From: Syngnathus acus
Lineage: Eukaryota > Chordata > Actinopteri > Syngnathiformes > Syngnathidae
NCBI RefSeq assembly: GCF_901709675.1
Contig: NC_051106.1
Span: 7,946,001-8,010,000 of the forward strand
DNA: 64,000 nt
Direction: 5' to 3'
Below, piece after piece: positions 54,385-63,613 of this stretch. The notes under the pieces are model-generated. The model was given only the letters and a program-made list of their open reading frames with translations. It searched no databases and had not been told where the DNA came from. Within the stretch, counting starts at the first letter, position 1. Every line of letters starts with the position of its first letter. The translations under genes and the position numbers were made by a program.

Positions 54385-55082
54385 TCAGTACGATTTGTTC
54401 TTGTCCTTCCTGTCCTGTTCCTTTTCCCGGCTGAGCTCGACAATCCTGAGGCGCCACAGCAGGAAGGCCACAAAGGCGGCGTAGACGCAGCTCTTGGCGA
54501 TAAGGACGCCGTATGACAGCCTGGCACTCTGCGCCAATCTCAGGAAGCTCTCTGGAGGACAAAAGACGGGACAGCGTTGAGCGCCACCGTATGGTAAGTC
54601 GTTTCGACTATACGAAAAATAAAAATCACCTCGGGGGACTTTGTCTTTTTCAGCTGAACGAAAAGGAGAAGACAAGATTAATCATCAGGTCATTGATTAT
54701 CATCAAAGACAAGGCTCAAATGTGATTAAGTCACCATTTTCTCCATTTATGAAATCTGTATAGTTGTTGTAGTTCTTCCCGTTGAAAAACGTCACGACGC
54801 ATTTGAATTCCCGGTTACTGTGCCATTCGTCCTCTTTGACCCTGAGCCTGCTGGTGATGCTGTAGCTCGCCCCTCGCCGCTGGGCCTCGGGGTCTTTAGC
54901 CACGCCGCTGACCCTCTCCTCCCCGTCCACCATCCAGACCACGTCGACGTGGTCGGGGTAGAAGTCGGTGGCGATGCAGACCAGCGTCTTCTTCTTGGTC
55001 TCTTTGTCCTTCTCGTTGGTGCACTCGTGAGCCGAAGGCCGGATTAACGTCACTTTGGGCGTCACGATCTTCACGTTTGGTT
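54385..55082 (-). CDS. trbc: T-cell receptor beta constant region
   Basis: This encodes the constant part of the TCR beta chain, which pairs with TCR alpha and CD3 on T cells. Three exons on the minus strand: 54735-55082 (Ig C1 domain), 54630-54653 (8-codon connecting piece), 54385-54551 (connecting peptide, TM, cytoplasmic tail); 179 residues beyond the J splice. The C1 domain has the paired Cys in TLVCIATDFYPDHVDVVW and REFKCVVTFF. LVCIATDFYPDHV and SRLRVKEDEW are specific for C-beta. The TM segment SYGVLIAKSCVYAAFVAFLL carries the Lys that contacts CD3. The first exon starts in the phase that the J segments supply (J ends in G, exon begins AA, giving Glu). I see no Cys in the connecting peptide where mammalian C-beta has its interchain cysteine. 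Confidence 0.93.
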
Positions 55083-55773
55083 CTGTATGGAGCCGACACA
55101 CAAATCAATCCGATTATTGGTTGCTATTATTAGTCATGAAAAAATAGGACATAACACTTCTTGTTATAATTTCCAAAAATGATTCAATGTGGTCTTTATG
55201 TGGCCAGGAAAAAAGTAAATCACCTGGAATGATTCTTGCTAAATTATGTAGCATTTTTTTCTGCTTTGAATTCAGTCAAAATATTTTCAGTTAATTATTT
55301 ATAGTATGTAAATATAACTCAATTGTCATATGTAGACTTTCACAATAAAAGGAATTAGTACCAACAGCGATAAAATAATTGTTGCCAATAATTAGTGGGT
55401 TAATGCAAATTTAATACGTTAAATTTTTTCATGAACATTGGAATTTTGAGTTATTTTCTACTTTCAAAACTTGGTCCAATACAAAGTCAAAGATTTCGAC
55501 TCAACTTTCTGGAATACTTGATATTACATCTAAAGGAAGATCTTTCTTCACAATTTCCTTGCACCTGCAAAATTCTCACGAGTAGATTAAAAAAAAAAAA
55601 AAAAAGGAGGTTCAGAGCCAAGAAAACCTCCATTTAACCGAGCTCAGTTCCAACTTTACCCAAATCAACGTCTTGATTCAATTTAAATCAACAGTCATCC
55701 AAACAAAAGCCCTCAAAAACACGCGACACTTCCGCTTGCTCAGTAAAAGTCTCTCAGTTTGTATTTTTCTTAC
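55083..55773 (-). other. J-C intron of TRB
   Basis: AT-rich, 0.7 kb, with a poly-A run at about 55590-55606. No J or exon motif is seen inside it. Confidence 0.5.
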
Positions 55774-55823
55774 CTAAAACGGTGATTTTGGTCCCTGCAC
55801 CGAAAAAAGCTCTGTCGTACGAG
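55774..55823 (-). other. TRBJ segment, C-proximal, intact
   Basis: Reads SYDRAFFGAGTKITVL then G|GTAAG. It has the FGxGT motif. On the coding strand it is preceded by heptamer CTCTGTG (plus strand CACAGAG, 55824-55830), a 13-bp spacer and nonamer GGTTTCTGT (55844-55852), a 12-type recombination signal. Confidence 0.9.
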
Positions 55824-55914
55824 CACAGAGATGCCGAGCTAGCACAGAAACCTGTCGACCCTCTCAGCTTTCATCTCTGTCTTGTGCGTGCAGAAAGTAA
55901 CCTCAGTCTGATGG

Positions 55915-56000
55915 AGGCCTTAAAGCACTGGTGTCAAACCTAAGGCCCAGGGGCCAGATACGGCCCGCTACATCTTTTTATGTGGCCCACAAAGACAAAT
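55915..56000. repeat. Interspersed-repeat fragment
   Basis: The sequence around GTGTCAAACCTAAGGCCC and GGCCAGATACGGCCCGC resembles a very common teleost interspersed repeat edge. Its full extent and class cannot be given without a repeat library. Confidence 0.5.
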
Positions 56001-56477
56001 TGCGCGTCGACTTCATGTGTCAATACTAAAATACAAATAGAAATATATTTCAATTTTTTATCACCATCCATCTTTTTAAAATATTATATATTATATATTT
56101 ATATAAATATTAGTTTGATGAGTATGACACGGCTTGCTTGCTGTACATACATTACATTTTTATCAACAGCAAAATCAATGTACAGTCTTCAAGTTAACTA
56201 ACATTTTTCGGGAATATCAAAGACAATTAAGTGTTGAACAAAACTTAAAATACTTTTGTATGTGTTCATTTTGTCCTCAATGAACTGATGTGTATTTTTG
56301 TAAATGAACCTCAAATTTTTTTTTATCAGCATAACGGAAGATTTTCACTTGAGGAAATGATGAAGTCTCAATAAAACTGCAGTTAAGTTCCCCTCACCCA
56401 AAACCACGCGATGCAATTTCCCTTGCACTTTAGTTTCATTTAAAGCTGTTATTGTGACAAACATAAAGCTTTTGACA

Positions 56478-56527
56478 AGCCAGTCAATCTTGTTCCCGCG
56501 CCAACAAAAAATGTTTTTAGCAAAAGT
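56478..56527 (-). pseudogene. TRBJ relic with broken FGxGT motif
   Basis: Coding strand gives FFVGAGTRLT: one extra codon splits F-G, and the usual GTAAG donor after the Leu-Thr-Val part is missing. The heptamer-like CACTGTT precedes it. Confidence 0.7.
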
Positions 56528-56646
56528 AACAGTGACAATGCAACACTCTTAATTTGTGGAAAAAACCAAAAAATGCAACTGCTCATTTTCCGCCACTTTA
56601 GTTTCATATCAAACCAGCTTTACCGACATTCATTTCGGTCGCTTAC

Positions 56647-56693
56647 CTTTAACTGTTAACCTTGTTCCTGCGCCAAAAAATGCAGCAGAGTAG
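56647..56693 (-). other. TRBJ segment, intact
   Basis: Reads YSAAFFGAGTRLTVK then G|GTAAGC. Recombination signal on the coding strand: nonamer TTTTTCTGT (56713-56721), exactly 12 bp, heptamer CAGTGTG (56694-56700). Confidence 0.92.
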
Positions 56694-56846
56694 CACACTG
56701 TAGCGGTCTAGCACAGAAAAAAGTGACCCACAACGACACTACTAATCAGCAACTCATTTTCCACTGCTTTAGTATCATGTAAAAACTTTTTTTCTGGGAA
56801 ATTCAGAAAGCGTTTAATTTCCTGACATATTGTTCCTGTGTCTTAC

Positions 56847-56890
56847 TTAGAAACGTCAACCTTGTTCCTGCGACAGAGAAAGTCTGAAAA
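56847..56890 (-). pseudogene. TRBJ relic with altered motif
   Basis: Reads FSVAGTRLTFL followed by a GTAAG donor; the first Gly of FGxGT is Val. No clear heptamer is seen upstream. Confidence 0.65.
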
Positions 56891-57008
56891 GCCGAGATGT
56901 CGCCACGCAACCGTCTGGTATGCAAAACAATTTCTCATTTTCTGCTACATTAGTTTCATATAAAAACCACATTTTACCAACATAACCTTGTTCCTGTCTG
57001 TGCCTTAC

Positions 57009-57062
57009 CTCGAACTGTTAACTTTGTTCCTGCACCAAAAAATGCCGGCTCACCCCAAGTGT
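57009..57062 (-). other. TRBJ segment, intact
   Basis: Ends AFFGAGTKLTVR then G|GTAAGG. A perfect heptamer CACTGTG (plus strand CACAGTG, 57063-57069) adjoins it; the nonamer is weak. Confidence 0.88.
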
Positions 57063-57154
57063 CACAGTGCACCTCAGCGATGATAAATTGTCCTCCACAT
57101 TAGTTTTATATAAACTCAATATTGGCTTGACATTGGCTTGCTCCGGTGTCTTAC

Positions 57155-57208
57155 CTTGAACGGTTAACCTTGTTCCTGCGCCAAAGTATGCAGGCTTCGA
57201 ATCATAGT
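57155..57208 (-). other. TRBJ segment, intact
   Basis: Reads YDSKPAYFGAGTRLTVQ then G|GTAAGA. A perfect heptamer CACTGTG (plus strand CACAGTG, 57209-57215) adjoins it. Confidence 0.9.
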
Positions 57209-57307
57209 CACAGTGCAGGTGAACAGTGCATCAAACAACGCTCCACCTTACCGCCTCTTTTGGTTTCATTTAAGTTTTATGCTACTTTTTATGACAAGGA
57301 CTCTTAC

Positions 57308-57347
57308 TGAGAACAGCTAACCTTGTTCCTGCCCCCCAAGAAAACAT
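57308..57347 (-). other. TRBJ segment, D-proximal, Trp variant
   Basis: Reads FSWGAGTRLAVL with a GTAAGA donor. The motif is WGxGT in place of FGxGT. Heptamer GGTTGTG is poor (CACTGTG expected) with a plausible nonamer 12 bp beyond. Function uncertain. Confidence 0.7.
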
Positions 57348-57604
57348 CACAACCATCAAACAACACTGAAAAATGCTCGACTCAGAATAATTAAGACAAC
57401 CTTGGGTCAAAGTAATCCAATCCGTTCAGAATCCACAGCTACCCGGTGAGAGGATCAGGAAAACTTTTTTTAGTGTTTAAATGAAAATACAAACTCTGGG
57501 TAATATTCAATATAGGTTTTGATGAACATAGCTAACAAAAAAGTCTGCCCAGAGGGATAAAGCAAGACGAGAAGCGAGCTTATCATTGGTGATGGCGACG
57601 GGGA

Positions 57605-57683
57605 GGTTTTTGTACAGCCTCTCTATGGGCTTGTATCACCGTGGCCCCCTGTATACACAGTGTGTAGGCTTTGTACAAAAACC
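57605..57683 (-). other. trbd: TRBD segment with perfect 12- and 23-bp recombination signals
   Basis: Coding strand: nonamer GGTTTTTGT, 12-bp spacer, heptamer CACTGTG, D core TATACAGGGGGC (57644-57655), heptamer CACGGTG, exactly 23-bp spacer, nonamer ACAAAAACC. Both nonamers match the consensus fully. The 12-bp D core ends ACAGGGGGC like mammalian D-beta1. The 12 on the 5' side and 23 on the 3' side is the TRBD arrangement. Confidence 0.96.
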
Positions 57684-57995
57684 TGCATGGTGGTTTTTCA
57701 TAGTTTACGCTCCCCTCCTTCACCTGCCTCTCATTATCTCCTCAAGCATCTCTCCAAGGTTGCTGCGGCTATACATGTGTGACTAAAAAAGAATAAATGC
57801 ACATGCTTGCTGTCGAACAATAAAAAGCTTTATTTTATAGTCAGTTTTTGAAAGGTAAAATATGTTCTCTATGAAGTATGAAGTGCATTTGACTTTTCGA
57901 GTGACGTCTGAAAGAAAGTGGGTCAAGTTGCTTCTGTTTGTTTCTTTCCAGGAGGCTTTTAGTGGGGCAGTGTAGGGCCCTTTCATAGCAGTGTG

Positions 57996-58383
57996 TACTG
58001 GCGGCGGCAATAAAATGGCCGCTGTTAAAAAGTTGCTTGTGTGCTAAAATTCGGAGGTGCGCCACCACCCTGCCATCGCCGCTCACGTCGACGCAGTCCT
58101 TAAAGGCCGGCTCCACCGAAGCTTTCTGGTAGTTAACCAGGGCCACCAGTTCCATGGATCGGGTGCTGCCTGACACCCGCCGCTGGTACCACTGGATGGT
58201 GTCACAGTTAGCGAATGTGTGCGTGAAGCTCAGCGTCACGTCGCCGTCGTCCACTCCCCTGACAACATCGCGGGGGGTTTGGGAAACACTCACGTCTTCA
58301 CTCGCTCGTACCCTTGAAAATGAAAATACGCAAAAGTACGTCAGCAATTGCTTCAGAACACAAGCGCAAACTTGTGGCTTCAT
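57996..58383 (-). pseudogene. TRBV-like segment lacking both canonical cysteines
   Basis: An open frame on the coding strand: SEDVSVSQTP, GDVTLSFTHTFANCDTIQWYQ, VDVSGDGRVVAHLRIL, FNSGHFIAAAS. The FR1 Cys (expected in VTLSC) is Phe, and the FR3 Cys (expected in SGxYxC) is Ala. The conserved Trp of FR2 is kept. A heptamer-like CACACTG (57989-57995 on the plus strand as CAGTGTG) follows with a 23-bp spacer, but the nonamer is poor. A MKPQVCACVLKQLLTYFC leader-like start at 58383 is open straight into the V exon without the usual leader intron; alternatively an acceptor TTTTCAAG lies inside and the true leader is unseen. It is the V nearest to D. Either a pseudogene kept open by chance or a non-canonical V. 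Confidence 0.65.
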
Positions 58384-58583
58384 TCTCGCTATGTGACAGA
58401 GCAGAGGCTAAGCGTTGCAGGAAGTTAGACAGGAAGTGATACCAATGCAATCCAGGAAGTGCGTAAAGGGCTTCTGCCAGGTGGAAGTGTTCGGAATGGT
58501 TGAATCCAGGTGCATGGGAACATGATGGGAAAGTGTGTATGATAAGGTTTATGACTTGATGATTAGCACAACATTGCACCGTG

Positions 58584-59062
58584 GTACTTAGCTGCGCAGT
58601 AATAAATGCCACTGCTGTCCGGGCGCAGCTTGGGGATGACCATTTTGCACGTTTGGCCAGATTCTGCGTTCCCCTCCAACTTCACATCTTTCCAGTCATG
58701 CTCCATTGTGGGGATTTTGTAGTACATGTATCCGATGAGCTGCATGCCCGCATCGCGCTGATGGTACCACAGGATCTGGTTGTAGTGCGTTATGGTGTGT
58801 GAACACTCAATCGTGACCGAGTGGTTCGCCGCCTCCACGATGTCGGCGGGTTTCTGCATGACATTCTGTCCTGAGGAAAAGATTAAAGACCATTGAGAAC
58901 CTCCGAATGATCGAACATCACAACTACTTGACCGACATTTACATCTTAAAAATTAAATGCACTATTAATTGTGAAGAATAATCAAATATGAGCACAGTAT
59001 TGCCTTGTTGTACCTGAGAGCGGAGTAGCTGTGGCAGCAATGCTCAACAACAAGAGGTACAT
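58584..59062 (-). CDS. trbv: TRBV segment (middle)
   Basis: A T-cell receptor beta variable segment in germline form. Leader exon 59014-59062 (MYLLLLSIAATATPLSG), intron, V exon 58584-58870. V domain: ADIVEAANHSVTIECSH with the first Cys, ILWYHQ with the conserved Trp, and DSSGIYYCAAK with the second Cys. Recombination signal: heptamer CACGGTG (58577-58583 on the plus strand as CACCGTG), exactly 23 bp, nonamer CATAAACCT (58545-58553). All landmarks of a usable V are present. Confidence 0.93.
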
Positions 59063-59632
59063 CACGTCGTCTGCTTCACTTGAGGTTGCGAGCTTGCGAC
59101 TTATCTGACAAGGAGCAGTCGAAGCGAGCTGATTGGCTGAGATCCAGCTTCGTCATCACCTTTAATAGGCAGTCATCAAGCAACTCTAGCTGTAGCTCAC
59201 TTGGTAGAAACACCCACCACTAGACTAGTAGGTGGCTGGCTCAAATCCTTTGGCTGTACAGTATCAATGTCTTTGAACATATTATTACGTCACTCGTTCA
59301 CTGAAAAGATTCGTTCTTTTGAACGAATTTTGAATTTTTCATCTAATACAATTTATCTGTATTTAATAAATGTGCTCTTGTGTCCATGTTTTCCTTTGCT
59401 CTTCAATTGTTTTCAATTTACTCATCATTTTTAAAACTTTACTATATAAGTCGCCTATAAACAGCGAACATGATCTTATCGTTCGTGTCTGGCGGAATGT
59501 TAGCAATCATCGAATGAAGCACCCACTCCTACTCTTAAGTGCTTGGAATGTTTTGATCCAGGTGCATTGTGGTATTAGGGGGACTCTGATTGTGTGATAA
59601 GGTTTATGACTTCACGATTCAACACGACACTG
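59063..59632. other. Spacer between the two TRBV genes
   Basis: It holds the upstream region of the middle V and an interspersed-repeat piece at about 59288-59335 (CACTCGTTCACTGAAAAGATTCGTTC) that recurs at 60140-60215. Confidence 0.5.
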
Positions 59633-59639
59633 CACCGTG

Positions 59640-60071
59640 GGATCTGGCTGCACAGTAATAAACAGCACTGCTGTTCCAGTGCAGTGCGGGGATGACCATC
59701 TTGCACGTTGCGCCAGATTTGGCGCTCCCAGTCAGCTGGACGTCATCCTGCCCGGGCTCCATCGTGACAATTTCGTAGTACATGTACCCGATGAGCTGCA
59801 TGCCCCTGCCGCGCTGCCGGTACCACAGCATCCTGTCGTAGTCCGGTATGCGGTGCGTACACTCAATCGTGACCGAGTGGCCCACCGCCTCCACAATGTC
59901 GGCGGGTTTCTGCGTGACATCCTGTCCTGAAGAAAAAACTCCAGTTAGTCTTGCACAAATCTAACACCAACGTTCCAGTCAACAATTAGCTTAGCATAGT
60001 GTAGCCGTGCCGATAACGTTACCTGAGAGCAGAGTAACGCTAGCCGCCAAGCTCAGCACCAAGAGAAACAT
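59640..60071 (-). CDS. trbv: TRBV segment (distal)
   Basis: Leader exon 60023-60071 (MFLLVLSLAASVTLLSG) and V exon 59640-59926. V domain: DIVEAVGHSVTIECTH (Cys), MLWYRQRGRGMQLIGYMYYE, and SSAVYYCAAR (Cys). Heptamer CACGGTG (59633-59639), 24-bp spacer, nonamer CATAAACCT. It is a tandem duplicate of the middle V: the V exon, leader and 3' flank including the recombination signal are all alike. One usual residue (D in DSS) is N, otherwise intact. Confidence 0.93.
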
Positions 60072-60129
60072 CGTCTGGTGGGTCACATGAGGTGACTGTG
60101 CTGCCTGTTCTTCACTCCTGCCTGTTTGA

Positions 60130-60500
60130 AGTAGTGTTGGCTCGTGAGTGAACGATTCGTTCAAATGAATGAATCTTTTCAGTGAACGAGAGTGAACGAA
60201 TCACTTCCTACAGTGATTCGTTCTGTTTTCAGTTCATATGACTTCAACCAGTAGGTGTCGGTAATGCCCATTGAAGCTGGTGCCACCTCGCCGTAAACCA
60301 AAACGAAGAAGAAAATGACGTCACTTCCCGTTCACGAACGAGTCATGAATTGCATTTCCCGTTCGACAACTGAATGGAACTGTGAGTGAACGAATGCGTG
60401 AGTGATTCGCATTTCCAGTTCATCGCGAGCACGGATCAGTGAGGGAACGAATCCGGACCTTGCCGTTCGCGAACGAGTCAACGAGTGAACTTCCTTCCCC
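60130..60500. repeat. Self-complementary GTGAACGA-type interspersed repeat
   Basis: Many copies in both orientations of GTGAACGA / TCGTTCAC and GAACGAATC within 370 bp. The pattern fits a short non-autonomous DNA-transposon-like element. A further piece lies at about 59288-59335. Confidence 0.6.
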
Positions 60501-60689
60501 CCGTGCATCAACGGATCAGTCAGTGAAGGTGTTGCGTCTCCCTCCTGGCGTGAACTATGTAACCCAGAACGTCGATTTACGATTTGGCAAGGAAAGAAAT
60601 AACCATCACTTCTTTTATGCACGTTTTCTCCAAGCTAGCGGCTAACTTTATTGCATGAAGGGATGCGCCGTTATGCAAAAACGGGGAGA

Positions 60690-60910
60690 TTATGCTTCTC
60701 TTTGGGTAATCTTGGTTTTATAAGTTAAAGTCCCAATGATCGTGAGCAGCAGCAGAGCCCCATTTCAACCTCTTACACTGAATGCCAAGCAGGGAAGAAA
60801 TGGGTACCATTTTTATAGTCTCTAGTATGAACCGGCCGGGGTTTGAACCCACAACCTCCCAGTCTCAGGGCAGACACTCTACCACTAGGTCACTGAGCTA
60901 GTAGACGCTG
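60690..60910 (-). repeat. tRNA-derived SINE
   Basis: On the minus strand the head reads TAGCTCAGTGACCTAGTGG (A box), then GTGGGTTCAAACCCCGG (B box), then a tail with ACTATAAAAATGG and CTGCTTGGCATTCAGTG. This is the common teleost tRNA-head SINE pattern; the head has lost tRNA folding, so it is not a tRNA gene. Confidence 0.8.
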
Positions 60911-61164
60911 TAGTATAGTGGTATAACACTTATAGTAGTTTTTAAATAACGTGTATGCATATACGCCTAAATATTGTTATCCAATATATCTACTGCAATT
61001 TCACATTGGATTGCTGGTTTGAAATTTACTTTTAATATTATTATTTTTAATAAACATTTATGTTAAAACTTGTCTGGTGTTTGATTCCTTATTTTTATAT
61101 TCGCCAATTAAAACATAAAAATCAGACTTTTGATTAACTGCTTTATATGACAATATGTGTAGGT

Positions 61165-61290
61165 ACACATAATAATAATAATAAGTATTATTTGTATAGC
61201 ACCTTTCATACAAGAAATGCAGCTCAAAGCGCTTTACAACAATGAAAGAAAACCATGAATACATAAAAACAAAACAATGTATGCATACAC
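61165..61290. repeat. Interspersed-repeat fragment after an (AAT)n run
   Basis: The (AAT)n at 61169-61183 is followed by TTTGTATAGCACCTTTCATA and CTCAAAGCGCTTTACA, wording shared by widespread teleost retroelement tails. Confidence 0.5.
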
Positions 61291-61488
61291 AATTAATAAA
61301 GTGAGTTTAAAATAGGAGCACGCTTTAATAAAATAAAGAATATATCTTTAAGAAAAGGTAAAAAATAAAATAAAGATAAAATTAGGCTTAAAATGAAATT
61401 CATGGACACTTCAATAGGTACACTACACGAGGTTAAAAATTAACCAATAAATAAATAAATAAAGGGTTAATTGCACAACAAAAGCACA

Positions 61489-61590
61489 TCTAGGTATATT
61501 CTCACACCTGGGATCAAACCAAGTTCTTACCGAGCAAGAGCCCAAGTCACTAACCAGTCGGCTATTTTGACCGGCAGCCTGCAATCGCTT
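61489..61590 (-). repeat. Second tRNA-derived SINE head fragment
   Basis: Minus strand: GCCGACTGGTTAGTGACTTG (A-box-like) and TTGGTTTGATCCCAGGTG (B-box-like). Degenerate, no complete tRNA fold. Confidence 0.55.
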
Positions 61591-61664
61591 GCACTGTTTT
61601 GTACTAGTGATGTGCATTCCAGTTATGTGAACTCAATCTTTAGAATCGGTTGTGTGTGTTTAAC

Positions 61665-63590
61665 GAGGGTCACTTGGAAAACATATTGGAACGCGGCCCC
61701 GAGGACTAGAGCTTGACACCTGTGACCTTTGACCATGATATTTCACTAATAAAGTGGCCTGTTATTAGGTACGCTTGAAAATGGCGGTGTACCTAATGGA
61801 GTGTCTGTGTGATTCCCTCGTTAAGTGCACCTGCGTGAAAAGTTTTAGCTCCTGCAGAACGTGAAAGTAGCTAAAACTTTTCACGCAGGTGCGCTTAACG
61901 AGGGTCACTTGGAAAACATGTGGGAACGCGGCCCAGAGGACTAGAGCTTGACACCTGTGACCTTTGACCATGATATTTCCCTAATAAAGTGGCCTGTTAT
62001 TAGGTACGCTTGAAAATGGCGGTGTACCTAATGGAGTGTCCGTGTGATTCCCTCGTTAAGTGCACCTGCGTGAAAAGTTTTAGCTCATGCAGCACGTGAA
62101 AGGAGCTAAAACTTTTCACGCAGGTGCGCTTAACGAGGGTCACTTGGAAAACATGTTGGAACGCGGCCCCGAGGACTAGCGCTTGACACCAGTGACCTTT
62201 GACCATGATACTTCCCTAATAAAGTGGCCTGTTATTAGGTACACTTGAAAATGGCGGTGTACCTAATGGAGTGTCCATGTGGTTCCCTCGTTAAGTGCAC
62301 CTGCGTGAAAAGTTTTAGCTCATGCAGCACGTGAAAGGAGCTAAAACTTTTCACGCAGGTGCGCTTAACGAGGGTCACTTGGAAAACATGTTGGAACGCG
62401 GCCCCGAGGACTAGAGCTTGACACCAGTGACCTTTGACCATGATACTTCCCTAATAAAGTGGCCTGTTATTAGGTACGCTTGAAAATGGCGGTGTACCTA
62501 ATGGAGTGTCCGTGTGATTCCCTCGTTAAGTGCACCTGCGTGAAAAGTTTTAGCTCATGCAGCACGTGAAAGGAGCTAAAACTTTTCACGCAGGTGCGCT
62601 TAACGAGGGTCACTTGGAAAACATGTTGGAACGCGGCCCCGAGGACTAGCGCTTGACACCAGTGACCTTTGACCATGATACTTCCCTAATAAAGTGGCCT
62701 GTTATTAGGTACACTTGAAAATGGCGGTGTACCTAATGGAGTGTCCATGTGGTTCCCTCGTTAAGTGCACCTGCGTGAAAAGTTTTAGCTCATGCAGCAC
62801 GTGAAAGGAGCTAAAACTTTTCACGCAGGTGCGCTTAACGAGGGTCACTTGGAAAACATGTTGGAACGCGGCCCCGAGGACTAGAGCTTGACACCAGTGA
62901 CCTTTGACCATGATACTTCCCTAATAAAGTGGCCTGTTATTAGGTACGCTTGAAAATGGCGGTGTACCTAATGGAGTGTCCGTGTGATTCCCTCGTTAAG
63001 TGCACCTGCGTGAAAAGTTTTAGCTCATGCAGCACGTGAAAGGAGCTAAAACTTTTCACGCAGGTGCGCTTAACGAGGGTCACTTGGAAAACATGTTGGA
63101 ACGCGGCCCCGAGGACTAGCGCTTGACACCAGTGACCTTTGACCATGATACTTCCCTAATAAAGTGGCCTGTTATTAGGTACACTTGAAAATGGCGGTGT
63201 ACCTAATGGAGTGTCCATGTGGTTCCCTCGTTAAGTGCACCTGCGTGAAAAGTTTTAGCTCATGCAGCACGTGAAAGGAGCTAAAACTTTTCACGCAGGT
63301 GCGCTTAACGAGGGTCACTTGGAAAACATGTTGGAACGCGGCCCCGAGGACTAGAGCTTGACACCAGTGACCTTTGACCATGATACTTCCCTAATAAAGT
63401 GGCCTGTTATTAGGTACACTTGAAAATGGCGGTGTACCTAATGGAGTGTCCGTGTGGTTCCCTCGTTAAGTGCACCTGCGTGAAAAGTTTTAGCTCCGGC
63501 AGAACGTGAAAGGAGCTAAAACTTTTCACGCAGGTGCGCTTAACGAGGGTCACTTGGAAAACATATTGGAACGCGGCCCCTCGAGGACTG
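61665..63590. repeat. 235-bp tandem array with 470-bp higher-order structure
   Basis: Eight units at exact 235-bp steps (equivalent points 61765, 62000, 62235, 62470, 62705, 62940, 63175, 63410). Inner units alternate between two variants: A (GGTACGCTTG, CCGTGTGATTC, ACTAGCGC) and B (GGTACACTTG, CCATGTGGTTC, ACTAGAGC), giving three near-identical 470-bp A-B dimers, with divergent units at both ends. Each unit has a hairpin with 36-bp arms and one mismatch (for example 62051-62086 against 62103-62138), a smaller ATTAGGTAC...GTACCTAAT inverted repeat, and TGACCTTTGACC. Confidence 0.97.
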
Positions 63591-63613
63591 GAGGTCGACA
63601 CCCCTGGTTTAAG

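Noticed and set aside
54385-55082. TCR alpha/delta, gamma or immunoglobulin light chain as identity of the C gene
   Set aside because: LVCIATDFYPDHV, the YGVLIAKS TM segment, the three-exon layout, and a D with 12/23 signals all fit TCR beta.
60830-60905. Possible tRNA gene (A and B boxes)
   Set aside because: The arms do not pair into a cloverleaf, and the SINE-type tail follows directly; called as a tRNA-derived SINE.
61665-63590. Regularly spaced repeats resembling a CRISPR array
   Set aside because: Eukaryotic locus; the unit is continuous 235-bp satellite with no unique spacers.
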